Assembly: GCA_964406945.1 (NCBI GenBank)
Contig: CAYOTO010000008.1
Coordinates: 1 to 64,000, forward strand
DNA length: 64,000 nt
Origin: UBA2266 sp964406945
GTDB taxonomy: Bacteria > Planctomycetota > Phycisphaerae > Sedimentisphaerales > Anaerobacaceae
Reading direction: 5' to 3'
Shown piece by piece: positions 8,331-17,207 of the stretch; within the stretch, counting starts at the first letter, position 1, and the number at the start of each line of letters is the position of its first letter. Under the pieces are notes generated by a model. The model made no database searches. It had not been told where the DNA came from and worked only from the letters and a program-made list of their open reading frames with translations. Made by a program: the position numbers and the translations under genes.

Positions 8331-8816
8331 TTAGTCCACTTTCTGCTGCCGCGGCATGGCTATCGTGCCCGTGCGGGCCACGTTCTTGATGCCGTAAGGC
8401 TTGCACACGTTGATGAACGCCTCGATCTTGGATTCGGGCCCGCTGACCTCGATCATCAGAGATTTCTGGCCGATATCGACTACCTTGCCCCGAAACATCT
8501 CTATAAGGGCGAATATCTCGGCCCGTTTTTCCGGCGGAGCGGCCACCGAAAGGAGCATCAGATCGCGCGCCACGACCGGCTGGCCGGCGAAATCCTGAAC
8601 CTTGACGACCGGAATAATCTTGGCCAACTGCTTGCGAACCTGCTCGACGACCCGGTCGTCGCCGATCACGACAATTGTCATACGACTCAGATCAGGGTCC
8701 TCGGTCCTGCCGACAACCAGCGAGTCTATGTTGAACGCACGAGCGGCGAACATTCCGGCGACATGAGCCAGAACGCCGGGCTTATTCTCAACCAGAGCAC
8801 TTATTATGTGTTTCAT
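8331..8816 (-). CDS. ilvN: Acetolactate synthase small (regulatory) subunit
   Basis: 161-aa regulatory subunit that binds valine through its N-terminal ACT domain and stimulates IlvB. The ACT start HIISALVENKPGVLAHVAGMF and the second-half signature GPESKIEAFINVCKPYGIK are clear, and length matches the long (IlvH-type) form. It follows ilvB by 68 bp on the same strand. No in-frame doubt about the start. Confidence 0.96.
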   Translation of the reverse strand: MKHIISALVENKPGVLAHVAGMFAARAFNIDSLVVGRTEDPDLSRMTIVVIGDDRVVEQVRKQLAKIIPVVKVQDFAGQPVVARDLMLLSVAAPPEKRAEIFALIEMFRGKVVDIGQKSLMIEVSGPESKIEAFINVCKPYGIKNVARTGTIAMPRQQKVD

Positions 8817-8884
8817 CTGTCTGTTCCTCTTAATCGGCCCCGACGAGGTCGTTTTCGGCTCACGGGGCGGTTATTCGAAAAGTT

Positions 8885-10612
8885 CTAGGCCATACTCTCG
8901 AGTATGTCCAGGCCGTCCATCTCGTTGAGGCTCTTGCCCGCCGGCACCATGGGCCAGACGTTTTCCTCGGCCTCGACGTGGAAATCGACCACGCACGGCT
9001 TTTTCTCAGCCAGCATGGCCTTAACCGCCTCGGGCACATCGGCCTTCTTTTCGACGGTTATCCCGGCCGCACCAAGCGCATTGGCCAGCTTCTCGTACTC
9101 GGGATTCTTGAGATAACTTTTCGAATAACGCTTCTCGTAGAACAGTTCCTGCCATTGCCTGACCATGCCCATGAAACCGTTGTTCAGTATGCAGACCTTG
9201 ATGGGCAGCTCGTGTTCAACCGCGGTCGCAAGCTCGGTCATCGTCATATTGAAGCTGTGATCGCCGTCAATGTCGATAACGGTCGCATCCGGCATGCCGA
9301 TCTGAGCGCCGACGGCCGCCGGCAGCCCGTAGCCCATGGTCCCCAGACCGCCGGACGAAATGAACTGCCTGGCCCGCTTGAATTTGTAAAACTGGGCCGC
9401 CCACATCTGATTCTGGCCCACGCCCGTTGTAATCAGCGCGTTGTTTTCGGTCTGACGGCAGATTTCCTCGATAACGTACTGCGGCTTGATGCTGTCGGAA
9501 TTGCGGTCGTAACCGAACGCGAATTTGGACTTCCATTCGGCGATCTTCTCGAACCATTCTTTACGCTCCTGGTACTCGACGGCCTCGGCAAGTGCAGCCA
9601 GGATCGGCTTTGCATCGCCGACGACCGGAATATCGACGTGAACGTTCTTCGATATACTCGCCGGATCGATATCTATGTGGATGATTTTCGCATTCGGGGC
9701 GAAGGTCGCCAGTTTGCCGGTAACCCGGTCGTCGAATCTCGAACCGACCGCAATCAGCAAATCGCACTCCTGAACGGCGAAGTTGGCGTAGGCCGAGCCG
9801 TGCATACCGAGCATATCCAGCGATTCGGGCCTGGTCTGGTCGTAGCTGCCCAGCCCCATCAGCGTCATTGTGACCGGGATATGAGCCTTCTCGGCCAGAG
9901 CCCGCAATTCTTCGGAGGCATTTGCACTGATTACGCCGCCGCCGACATACAGCACGGGGCGTTTGCTCTTATTTATGGCCTTGGCGGCGTTGAGAACCTG
10001 GCGGGAGTGGCCCTTTTCCCAGACCTTGTAGCCGCGAAGCCGCATTTGCTCGTCGCCGTTGACGGCGCACTTGTTGACCTCGACGTCGACCGGAAGATCA
10101 ATCAGAACCGGCCCGGGTCTGCCCGTCGAGGCGATATGGAACGCCTCGCGAATCGTCCGGGCTATATCCTTAACGTCCTTGACGATGCAGTTGTACTTCG
10201 TTATGGGTCTGGTAATACCGGTCGTATCGGCCTCCTGAAACGCATCATTGCCGATCAACTCGGTGCGAACCTGGCCCGTAAGCGCGACCATCGGAACCGA
10301 GTCCATCATCGCCGTGGCCAGTCCCGTAACGAGGTTGCACGCCCCGGGGCCGCTGGTCGCCAGAACGACGCCCACCTTGCCGGTGGCGCGTGCGTAGGCA
10401 TCGGCCATGTGGCAGCCGCCCTGCTCGTGCCTTGGGACCACGACGTTGATCGGCGCATCGTAAAGCCTGTCGAATAAAGGAAGTACGACGCCGCCGGTAT
10501 AGCCGAACATTGTGTCAACGCCCTGTTCTATGAGCGTATCGACGATAATCTGGGCGCCTGTTTTGACTGTGGATTTGCGGGCGGAACCCGCGGAGGGAGG
10601 TTTAGCGGTCAT
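8885..10612 (-). CDS. ilvB: Acetolactate synthase large (catalytic) subunit
   Basis: 575-aa thiamine-diphosphate enzyme that condenses pyruvate with pyruvate or 2-oxobutyrate, the first common step of branched-chain amino-acid synthesis. I see the N-terminal TPP domain with the catalytic glutamate in VPRHEQGGCHMADAYAR and the central FAD/Rossmann domain (VGSRFDDRVTG). The C-terminal TPP/Mg motif IDGDHSFNMTMTEL ends the series. The ATG at 10612 is preceded by AGGAAAGG at 8 bases and is preferred over a GTG three codons upstream. It is transcribed from the consensus promoter at 10818-10846 through a 200-nt leader. Confidence 0.97.
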   Translation of the reverse strand: MTAKPPSAGSARKSTVKTGAQIIVDTLIEQGVDTMFGYTGGVVLPLFDRLYDAPINVVVPRHEQGGCHMADAYARATGKVGVVLATSGPGACNLVTGLATAMMDSVPMVALTGQVRTELIGNDAFQEADTTGITRPITKYNCIVKDVKDIARTIREAFHIASTGRPGPVLIDLPVDVEVNKCAVNGDEQMRLRGYKVWEKGHSRQVLNAAKAINKSKRPVLYVGGGVISANASEELRALAEKAHIPVTMTLMGLGSYDQTRPESLDMLGMHGSAYANFAVQECDLLIAVGSRFDDRVTGKLATFAPNAKIIHIDIDPASISKNVHVDIPVVGDAKPILAALAEAVEYQERKEWFEKIAEWKSKFAFGYDRNSDSIKPQYVIEEICRQTENNALITTGVGQNQMWAAQFYKFKRARQFISSGGLGTMGYGLPAAVGAQIGMPDATVIDIDGDHSFNMTMTELATAVEHELPIKVCILNNGFMGMVRQWQELFYEKRYSKSYLKNPEYEKLANALGAAGITVEKKADVPEAVKAMLAEKKPCVVDFHVEAEENVWPMVPAGKSLNEMDGLDILESMA

Positions 10613-10811
10613 AGAATACACCTTTCCTGATAAAAACTCTGTTTGTTCCGAGCGGTTACAGCTTTGTGGGCTCTTTTTCCGCGACGGCCTGCCGCTTTCC
10701 TGACAAAAAACGGCCGAAACACCGCGGGATTATGGCCCGGCCATAACCCCAAAACCATCCCAACACCGGGATGTCTCAGGTCGGTACTCGCGCGTTTACG
10801 CCCGAATACCG
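10613..10811 (-). promoter_or_regulatory. Structured ilvB leader, possible attenuator
   Basis: On the minus strand the leader can form an 11-bp hairpin (10750-10740 with 10736-10726, 3-nt loop, one G-U). Its loop-proximal bases GGCCG (10742-10738) could instead pair with CGGCC (10716-10712), which is followed at once by TTTTTT (10710-10705). That is the arrangement of mutually exclusive antiterminator and terminator stems. A short in-frame ATG near 10762 reads Met-Val-Leu-Gly-Leu, but the frame then runs on to the ilvB start, so a true leader peptide is doubtful. This accounts for most of the 390-bp gap upstream of ilvB. Confidence 0.35.
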
Positions 10812-10817
10812 CGACAA

Positions 10818-10846
10818 ATTATACGATTTTAACGCGGTTATGTCAA
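10818..10846 (-). promoter_or_regulatory. Perfect-consensus sigma-70 promoter for ilvB
   Basis: Minus strand TTGACA (10846-10841), 17-bp spacer, TATAAT (10823-10818). Both hexamers match consensus completely and the spacing is ideal, predicting very high basal transcription unless checked downstream or by a repressor. Confidence 0.85.
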
Positions 10847-10949
10847 TATGGTTTCGGAATATTCGCTTTTTGACGTGAAAAAAAGCTCTTGTAACCGGTG
10901 TTTGGCCTCAATCGCCGCACAAAGGGCGTCCGTGTGCGATAGAATAAAC

Positions 10950-10978
10950 TGGAACCGATAAGAGCGGCGGACTATAAT
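10950..10978 (+). promoter_or_regulatory. Candidate promoter for the Nfu-type gene
   Basis: TATAAT at 10973-10978, with TGGAAC (10950-10955) 17 bp upstream as a weak -35. It is followed by AGGAGAA and the ATG at 11012. Confidence 0.5.
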
Positions 10979-11011
10979 GCCCGGCCAAACGATAATATAG
11001 GAGAAATTTAC

Positions 11012-11275
11012 ATGTGCGATACTTGTGGTTGCAGCGAAAAGAGTGAGAAAACGTTGAAAGATCAGGTAGCCGACGTAATCGGAGAGATTCGTCCGGCTTT
11101 GCAGGGCCACGGCGGAGACGTCGAGCTGGTCGGCATAGACGATGATAATACTGTAAAAGTGAAACTTCAGGGTGCATGCCAGGGTTGCCCCGGCGCCGCG
11201 ATGACCATGAAAAACGGCATTGAACGCATTCTGAAAGAAAAAGTGCCTGCGGTTAAGGAAGTCGTCGCGGTGTAA
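11012..11275 (+). CDS. Nfu/NifU C-terminal-type Fe-S scaffold protein
   Basis: 87-aa protein consisting of one NifU C-terminal domain, which assembles or carries a [4Fe-4S] cluster for delivery to target enzymes. The signature is GACQGCPGAAMTMKNGIE, with the CxxC cluster ligands. The N-terminus reads MCDTCGCS, an extra Cys-rich start not found in the minimal domain and reminiscent of the metal-binding head of HypB. AGGAG lies just upstream. It stands alone between divergent ilvB and the convergent glycosyltransferase gene. Confidence 0.92.
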   Translation: MCDTCGCSEKSEKTLKDQVADVIGEIRPALQGHGGDVELVGIDDDNTVKVKLQGACQGCPGAAMTMKNGIERILKEKVPAVKEVVAV

Positions 11276-11289
11276 TCTGCGGTTTTGGC

Positions 11290-13131
11290 CTATTGAAGGC
11301 GGAATACGTGGACATATCCGCCGCGCCAGCCTACACGCTCAACAAAATCAAAGGGGCCGATATCCCTGGGTTGGCGCAAATAGGCAATGTTGCGGTCCAG
11401 GTTTAACGTTTTATACCCGGTGTGGTCTGAACTGAGACCCTCCCGGGTGGCCCAGACCACATATTCGATCCCGCGCCGGCGGCACTCCGCTATGAATTCT
11501 TCGGGAGTTTCGCCACCCGGCAGGCGGACAATGTCCTCTGCGTATTTCTGGGCGTACATTTCGACTACCGAGGCCATATAAAGGCCCATTGTCTGGCCCG
11601 GTATATTCTCCACGTACCAGTCGGCGAGCATCTTGAATTCTTTTTCACGCTCGCCTGTTCCCACCAGTCTGGCCAGTGCGAACTGATTCGATATGAGCAT
11701 CATCGCAATCAAAGCGAATATGCTCAGCGGTCTTAGCAGTTTCTTCCAGCCGTAGACATATATCCGCGCGGCGGCAAATGCGGCCGCCAGTGCGATCGCC
11801 AGATACAATAGAGTCGATGATTTGGGACTGAATCTGAAGGCCTTCGGCACGTACCGGACCAGCGAAAGAAGCCACACAACGGATATGATTGCGATAACTA
11901 TCTGCAAGACCACGCACATCACCGGCGCAATTCGGTCTTTTCCCGTCATTCGATTCCAGAGAGTTCGGGCCAGCGCCGCCAAACTTTGAAGGCCGTAAAT
12001 GCAGAACAGCAGCGCTATCCAGAATATCGTCGTGTGGAATCGCTGAAGCGGATACGGATATCTTGCATGCAGAATGAAATAGGGCACGAAGAATATCAGC
12101 AGCGGCAAAAGCTTCCACTGGCGTTTGAACAGGCCGTAAACCACCCCGAGTAATGCCGTAACAAAAGTCGTGAATTTAAGCAGCCACATTAATTCTATCG
12201 AATCACCGCGCGCTGCGTAGGGATAGCTTTTTGCCTGAGCGGCCGTGGTGAACAACGGATCAAAGCCCACACTCCACAGCAGTCTCAGGTGTAGCATGAT
12301 GCCGGTCCTGCTTTCGACCGAACCGGCCAGGTCTTCGGAGTATTTCTTGTCGAAAAGCACATTCAGATAATGGCTGGATCCTTCCTCCCAGGTTAGAACC
12401 GTCGCCAGCAGCCAGACCATCAAAGGCAACCCGGCCAGCGCCGAATACGCAAATGCGCGAAGCCGCTCCTTTTTGCCTTTGCTGTAGATCATATCCATCA
12501 CAAACGCCGCCAGAATCAGCGCGGCCCCCTCGTAGCGGACCATCGTCGCCGTCGCCGCGGCCGCATAGGCCCAGTTCGACCGACTCAGGATCAAATAGAT
12601 GCTCAGCAGCAAGAAGAACTGAAGCGTCGTCTCCATGATCGGCTCGGTGACCATGTAGAGCACCCAGTGATTCATCATCACAAGCAGCGCAAACCACACC
12701 GCGGCCTTGCCCACGATCTGGCGGCCTACGAGATAGAACAGGATAATATTCAACGGATGCAAAATGGCATTGAGAAGCCAGCCTCCCGTCAAATTCGGGT
12801 GCTGACCGCCCGCAACGTACGAAAGCAGCGCCTGGAGCAGGCCCGTTACGGGCGCCTGCTTGAACCGCGAGGGCAACTGAAATGACAGAAGATCATGGCC
12901 CACGCGGATGATGTCCGGAAAGTCCGAGATGGGCACGATTTTGTGGCCGAAGAATATGACCGACTGATAAATCGCCAGCAAAGCCAGCCCCGCCATTACG
13001 AATCTTTCGAAGCGCTTCTCTCGCACCGCAAGCAGCTCGGGATCTATATCGGGCTTTGCGTTAACCTGCGCTTTCGGCGGGGCGGGTCTTGTGACTCTCG
13101 ATCTGGATTTTGTGATATTACGTCTGCTCAT
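11290..13131 (-). CDS. Polytopic GT-C type glycosyltransferase-like protein
   Basis: 613-aa membrane protein with a basic cytosolic N-terminus (about 40 residues), some eleven or twelve hydrophobic helices and a soluble C-terminal domain of about 130 residues. An acidic motif in the first external loop (PISDFPDIIRVG) and the pattern MVRYEGAALI are what GT39/GT83-like lipid-linked sugar transferases show. The C-terminal part (for example EEFIAECRRRGIEYVVWATREG) resembles that of dolichyl-phosphate-mannose-type enzymes. The exact sugar and acceptor are unknown. It is the last gene of the minus-strand glycan cluster with the methyltransferases and GT2 fusion upstream. Confidence 0.7.
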   Translation of the reverse strand: MSRRNITKSRSRVTRPAPPKAQVNAKPDIDPELLAVREKRFERFVMAGLALLAIYQSVIFFGHKIVPISDFPDIIRVGHDLLSFQLPSRFKQAPVTGLLQALLSYVAGGQHPNLTGGWLLNAILHPLNIILFYLVGRQIVGKAAVWFALLVMMNHWVLYMVTEPIMETTLQFFLLLSIYLILSRSNWAYAAAATATMVRYEGAALILAAFVMDMIYSKGKKERLRAFAYSALAGLPLMVWLLATVLTWEEGSSHYLNVLFDKKYSEDLAGSVESRTGIMLHLRLLWSVGFDPLFTTAAQAKSYPYAARGDSIELMWLLKFTTFVTALLGVVYGLFKRQWKLLPLLIFFVPYFILHARYPYPLQRFHTTIFWIALLFCIYGLQSLAALARTLWNRMTGKDRIAPVMCVVLQIVIAIISVVWLLSLVRYVPKAFRFSPKSSTLLYLAIALAAAFAAARIYVYGWKKLLRPLSIFALIAMMLISNQFALARLVGTGEREKEFKMLADWYVENIPGQTMGLYMASVVEMYAQKYAEDIVRLPGGETPEEFIAECRRRGIEYVVWATREGLSSDHTGYKTLNLDRNIAYLRQPRDIGPFDFVERVGWRGGYVHVFRLQ

Positions 13132-13165
13132 TGCACTTACAGATTATAGCTGGATGCACCGCGGG

Positions 13166-13942
13166 TCAACCGCCCTTGCGAAGCACGATGGTTTGAAACA
13201 TACCTGTTATCCCGTTCAACGGCGATACAATGTACTCAAAGCCCTTGACCAGTCCGTAACTCCAGCCCGGCACCAATTGGCGCAGTGTGAATCCGCCGCT
13301 GAGAAGATAGCGAATGGGCGTATGCCTTCGTACGCTAATAATCTTCAAATCCGGAAATTCCCTTTCGAACAGATGCCTGTCGCGGCCGAATATTATCCAG
13401 GGAATCGCACCGTTGGCCCCAGACAGCGGGCCGCCTTCGTCCAGTTCCCACTCGGCCTCCGGCTCGAACGGCTCGTGGTGAAAGTTCCTGTAAATAAACC
13501 GCGACCACACGGTATTCGCTGGTTCGATCATAATAATCCCGCCCCCCGGTTTAAGACATCGCAGGGCCTCTGAAAAGAACAACCTGGGCCGCGGTAAATG
13601 GTGCAGCACGTCGATCATAAAGAATGCATCGACAGATGCATTATCGAAGGGCATATCGGTTGCTGAAAACACCCTGTCTACACTGTCGAGCTCGAGGACA
13701 TCCGAGGTGATTACGTTCGGTATGACATCCTTGATAAATCCGCCGCCGCTGCCGAGTTCCACCAGAACCTTGCCTTCGCACCGGCTCATCTCGCACTTAA
13801 ACTGTCGATAAAAATCGATATACAGCTTTTTCAGAAAGCCCTTGCGCTGAATGATTCGCCTATGCAGAGCTGTGCTCGCCGGATCGTCCAGATCCTCGAT
13901 ACTTTTGACCTCCGGCAACTTTAACAGTTCGAGCAAGCCCAT
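13166..13942 (-). CDS. Class I SAM-dependent methyltransferase
   Basis: 258-aa protein with the SAM motif VLVELGSGGGFIKDV (about residues 59-73), the acidic loop ITSDVLELDSVDRVF and the post-motif DAFFMIDVLHHLPRPRLFF. The latter is typical of the Methyltransf_11 group. The C-terminal hydrophobic stretch may touch the membrane. It starts 6 bp after the stop of the next methyltransferase gene, so the two are surely co-transcribed. Substrate unknown; the neighbourhood suggests a surface glycan or its lipid carrier. Confidence 0.85.
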   Translation of the reverse strand: MGLLELLKLPEVKSIEDLDDPASTALHRRIIQRKGFLKKLYIDFYRQFKCEMSRCEGKVLVELGSGGGFIKDVIPNVITSDVLELDSVDRVFSATDMPFDNASVDAFFMIDVLHHLPRPRLFFSEALRCLKPGGGIIMIEPANTVWSRFIYRNFHHEPFEPEAEWELDEGGPLSGANGAIPWIIFGRDRHLFEREFPDLKIISVRRHTPIRYLLSGGFTLRQLVPGWSYGLVKGFEYIVSPLNGITGMFQTIVLRKGG

Positions 13943-13948
13943 AGTCGA

Positions 13949-14635
13949 TCAGGTATTTTCGGCATCCTCGCGGCTTTTGACAAAGTGTCCCACTTCGTAC
14001 ACGGTCCCGACGAAGGACGGAATGCCCCGCATCTCGATTGTGCGTTTTGCGGTCAGCAGCTTGCCCGCGGCCTTGCGTACGTCGTCCTGCGTGGAGAAAT
14101 GGTGCTGCCGCGGGTCGCAACCGAGCAGTCTAAACATCCAGACCATGAGCGGCCGCTCCACGGGCAAACCGTAAACCACCTGTCCGCCGGGCCTGAGCAC
14201 ACGCCGAATTTGTGAAAACGCCCGCTGCTGTTGGTCCGGCTTGAGGTGCTCGAGAATGCTGATCAGCAGTACCGTGTCGAAGTAATCGTCCTCGAACGGC
14301 ATATCGAGTACATCGCCGCTCCTGAGGTGCGTTCTGATCTCTCTTCGCGTAAATACCGCCGAAACCTTTTCAATATCGGCCTTGAGATCCAGGCCGTGCA
14401 CTTCCCGGTACATTTCGCTGAGATTCACGAAACTCAAGCCCGATCCGAAGCCCACCTCGAGCACACGCTTGCCCCCGGTGCACTCGCCCAGACACAACTC
14501 GACGCGCCTGCGGTACATCCTGCCGAGGACCGGCCAGAAGTAAAAGCGCAGCGGATCGTCACTGTCCACACCGGCGTATTCTTTCACCGGCAGCAGCTTG
14601 AGTGTGGGTGTGTTCGCATCCGATCTGTCAGGCAC
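13949..14635 (-). CDS. Class I SAM-dependent methyltransferase
   Basis: 228-aa methyltransferase with VLEVGFGSGLSFVNLSEMY as SAM motif I, LDLKADIEKV as motif II and YFDTVLLISILEHLKPDQQQ as the core strand. It starts at a GTG (14635) that overlaps the stop of the upstream fusion gene by 8 bp, indicating translational coupling. It is clearly related in layout to its downstream neighbour but not a near-identical duplicate. Substrate unknown. Confidence 0.85.
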   Translation of the reverse strand: MPDRSDANTPTLKLLPVKEYAGVDSDDPLRFYFWPVLGRMYRRRVELCLGECTGGKRVLEVGFGSGLSFVNLSEMYREVHGLDLKADIEKVSAVFTRREIRTHLRSGDVLDMPFEDDYFDTVLLISILEHLKPDQQQRAFSQIRRVLRPGGQVVYGLPVERPLMVWMFRLLGCDPRQHHFSTQDDVRKAAGKLLTAKRTIEMRGIPSFVGTVYEVGHFVKSREDAENT

Positions 14636-16052
14636 GGGAACGGACCCTCCCCAGCCATTTGATCTTTTTAAAGGCGATCCAGCTCATCTTCAGCAGCAGC
14701 CAGCCGTGCGACCACCGGCTGATATTTGTCTGTCCGTAGACCCGTGCGCGATAAACCACCGGCACTTCGACCACTTTCATGTTCTGCTTGACGGCTCCGA
14801 ATATCAAATCGAAATCGCCGAAGGGGTCGAAATTGCCGAAGTAGGATCGGTTGGCCGCGATGAGTTCGTAATCCGTCTTCCTGAGCATCTTGGTTCCGCA
14901 CAGCGTATCCTTGAAACGCTGGCCGAGCAGCCAACTGAACAGCGCCCCGAAAAACTTGTTGCCCAGCAGATTGAAAAACCGCATCGCCTCTTTTTCCATA
15001 GGGTAAACCAGCCGCGAGCCGTTTATAAACTCGCCCTTGCCGTCGGCCAGAGCATTGAAAAACTTCGGCAAATCCTCCGGCGGCGCCGTCAGGTCCGCGT
15101 CCTGTATCACCAGAACGTCTCCGGTAGCGGCGGCAAAGCCTTTTCTTACCGCATCGCCTTTGCCTACGCCGTGGCCCTGGTGGATCAGGCTGATTTTGCG
15201 CTCGGGGTGCTCGCGCATCTGCTTTTCGATCTCGTCCACGGTGCCGTCGTTGCTGTTTCCGTCTACGAAGATTATCTCGGTCCGGCTGCCCATGTCCGGA
15301 ACACGTTCGATCGCGCCGGCGATGTTGCCCTTTTCATTGCGGCACGGGACAACCACCGAGACCGATAGATCGTCGCTTTTGTGACGCTGCGGCATCGGCC
15401 GGGCGATTACCAGATTCACCAGATTGAAATATCTAAAGCCCGGCAGCAGCGACAGAACGTAGTTGCACAGCGTCGTAAAAGGAGGAATGCGTTTGGGCAG
15501 CATGACATAGGATGCCTTGCGAATGACGTCGTAATCGGCCAGGTTCAGCAAATTGGCGATGTCCTCCGGCGGCAGCCAGTTCTGATCCCTGTGCGGGGCG
15601 CGAATTCGCAGGGCCGAACCGAGCTTTAGAAGTCCCTCCCAGAGATAATTGTAATAGGTTATTATAATCCTCGTTCCGCCGTGCGTCACCGGCCTTATGT
15701 TTTCGAGCACCTGTTGGATGTCTTTCCATTGACCCAGCGTATTGCAAATCAGCACGTAATCGAACTTCTCGTCCAGCTCCAGCTCGTGCGGATCCGTAGT
15801 GTGAAAATGCAGGTCGGGAAATCGTTTTCGAGCCAGGTCTATAGCCTCGGGATTCGGGTCGACGCCCACGCCGTAGGAAGGTTCTACCGCCGCCAGCAGG
15901 TCACCGGCTTCGCAGCCGACGTGAAGCACTCTGCTGCCGGGCCGCACGACAAACCGGTAAATCCTGTCCAGCCAGCCGTAGTAATAGGCGTTGCGCCGCC
16001 GGTAGCGAAGAAGCTTGCTCTCGGTTGCTCTGGTTTCGGATTTCTGAACCAT
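14628..16052 (-). CDS. Methyltransferase-GT2 glycosyltransferase fusion
   Basis: 474-aa two-domain protein. Residues about 1-220 form a SAM methyltransferase (VLHVGCEAGDLLAAV, GVGVDPNPEAIDLARKRFP). Residues about 228-474 form a family 2 glycosyltransferase of the dolichol-phosphate-mannose synthase type (VSVVVPCRNEKGNI, EIIFVDGNSNDGT, IQDADLTAPPEDL with the DxD-like acidic pair, then NGSRLVYP). It would transfer a sugar from a nucleotide donor to polyprenyl phosphate or another lipid, feeding the GT-C enzyme three genes downstream. It begins 22 bp after mtnA. Confidence 0.88.
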   Translation of the reverse strand: MVQKSETRATESKLLRYRRRNAYYYGWLDRIYRFVVRPGSRVLHVGCEAGDLLAAVEPSYGVGVDPNPEAIDLARKRFPDLHFHTTDPHELELDEKFDYVLICNTLGQWKDIQQVLENIRPVTHGGTRIIITYYNYLWEGLLKLGSALRIRAPHRDQNWLPPEDIANLLNLADYDVIRKASYVMLPKRIPPFTTLCNYVLSLLPGFRYFNLVNLVIARPMPQRHKSDDLSVSVVVPCRNEKGNIAGAIERVPDMGSRTEIIFVDGNSNDGTVDEIEKQMREHPERKISLIHQGHGVGKGDAVRKGFAAATGDVLVIQDADLTAPPEDLPKFFNALADGKGEFINGSRLVYPMEKEAMRFFNLLGNKFFGALFSWLLGQRFKDTLCGTKMLRKTDYELIAANRSYFGNFDPFGDFDLIFGAVKQNMKVVEVPVVYRARVYGQTNISRWSHGWLLLKMSWIAFKKIKWLGRVRSRA

Positions 16053-16073
16053 TGGCTGCTCCCGGCCTGATTT

Positions 16074-17168
16074 CTATTTCGCCGCGGCTCCCAGGTGTTC
16101 GGCCACTCGCTGCGTATCCGGTTTTTCTATTACGCCGATTTCGGTGATTATCGCCTCAATGTCGCGGGCATCCGTCACGTCGAATGCCGGATTGGCCACG
16201 GCTACGCCCTCCGGAGCGCTTCGCACACCTTTGAATGTCGCGACCTCTTCGGGGTCTCGCTCTTCGATCGGAATCTCCGCTCCGCTTTCAATGCTCAGAT
16301 CGAAAGTGCTCGAAGGCGCCGCGATGTAAAACGGAATGCCGTGCTCCCTGGCCAGAACACTGACGCTGTATGTCCCTATCTTGTTGGCTGCGTCTCCATT
16401 TGCGGCGATCCTGTCGGCGCCCGTTATCACGGCGTCTATCCTGCCCTGCTTCATAAGCCAGCCGGCCATGTTGTCGCATATCAACCTGACGTCGATTCCG
16501 GCCTGCTGCAGCTCCCACGCAGTCAGCCGGGCCCCCTGCAAAAGAGGCCTTGTCTCGTCGGCGTATACCCGGAACTTTCGTCCGAGCCTGTGGGCCTCGA
16601 ACATCGGCGAAAGCGCCGTACCCTGTCCGGCGGTCGCCAGAGCACCGGCGTTGCAGTGAGTCAGTACCGCCGCGCCCTCGGCAATGAACTTTTCGCCGTT
16701 GACGCCTATGCTGCGGCACATCTGCTGATCCTCACGGCAGATCGCATCAGCCTCTTTCAATACCAAGTCCGCTATTTTTCCGGCGGTTGCTTGTGGATTC
16801 TCAGCCACAAACTTCTTAGCAGCCGCCGAAACCCTGTCCAGAGCCCAGAACAGATTCACCGCCGTCGGCCTCGACGACGCCAGATAATCCCGGACCTGCC
16901 GCAGTCTGTCAAGGGTCTCATCCGCCGGAGTTTCCGCCGGGACCTGCTGCATGCCCAGCACCAGACCATACGCGGCCGAGACACCGATCGCCGGCGCACC
17001 GCGAACCGCCAGGGTCCTTATCGCCTCCCAGAGCTGGGCGGTATCGCGACATTGAAGCTTCGCAAATTCCGTCGGCAGCAGTCGCTGGTCGATCAGCTCC
17101 AGATACCCGTCGGTCCCGCCGTTCCACTGTAGAGCCTGAGCAATCATATCCATTGAGGGTGTCCCCAT
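16074..17168 (-). CDS. mtnA: S-methyl-5-thioribose-1-phosphate isomerase
   Basis: 364-aa (or slightly less) enzyme of the methionine salvage pathway, converting methylthioribose-1-phosphate to the ribulose form; related to eIF2B subunits. Signatures seen are RGAPAIGVSAAYGL, LTHCNAGALATAGQGTALS with the catalytic Cys, and VITGADRIAANGDAANKIGTY with the catalytic Asp. Two ATGs (17153, 17147) just inside the longest frame are plausible true starts, because the family begins near the IAQALQWNGG region. No other salvage gene is nearby. Confidence 0.95.
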   Translation of the reverse strand: MGTPSMDMIAQALQWNGGTDGYLELIDQRLLPTEFAKLQCRDTAQLWEAIRTLAVRGAPAIGVSAAYGLVLGMQQVPAETPADETLDRLRQVRDYLASSRPTAVNLFWALDRVSAAAKKFVAENPQATAGKIADLVLKEADAICREDQQMCRSIGVNGEKFIAEGAAVLTHCNAGALATAGQGTALSPMFEAHRLGRKFRVYADETRPLLQGARLTAWELQQAGIDVRLICDNMAGWLMKQGRIDAVITGADRIAANGDAANKIGTYSVSVLAREHGIPFYIAAPSSTFDLSIESGAEIPIEERDPEEVATFKGVRSAPEGVAVANPAFDVTDARDIEAIITEIGVIEKPDTQRVAEHLGAAAK

Positions 17169-17207
17169 ACCTTTTCAACTCGTATCGACAATCGACCGAC
17201 ACGACTT

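Noticed and set aside
8978..10477. 499-aa open frame antisense to ilvB
   Set aside because: Shadow of a GC-rich gene; composition dominated by Arg, Gly and His, no start signal, fully inside ilvB.
10614..10764. Short leader peptide for ilvB starting Met-Val-Leu-Gly-Leu
   Set aside because: The frame does not end after the branched-chain codons but runs about 50 codons into the ilvB start, unlike a true attenuator peptide.
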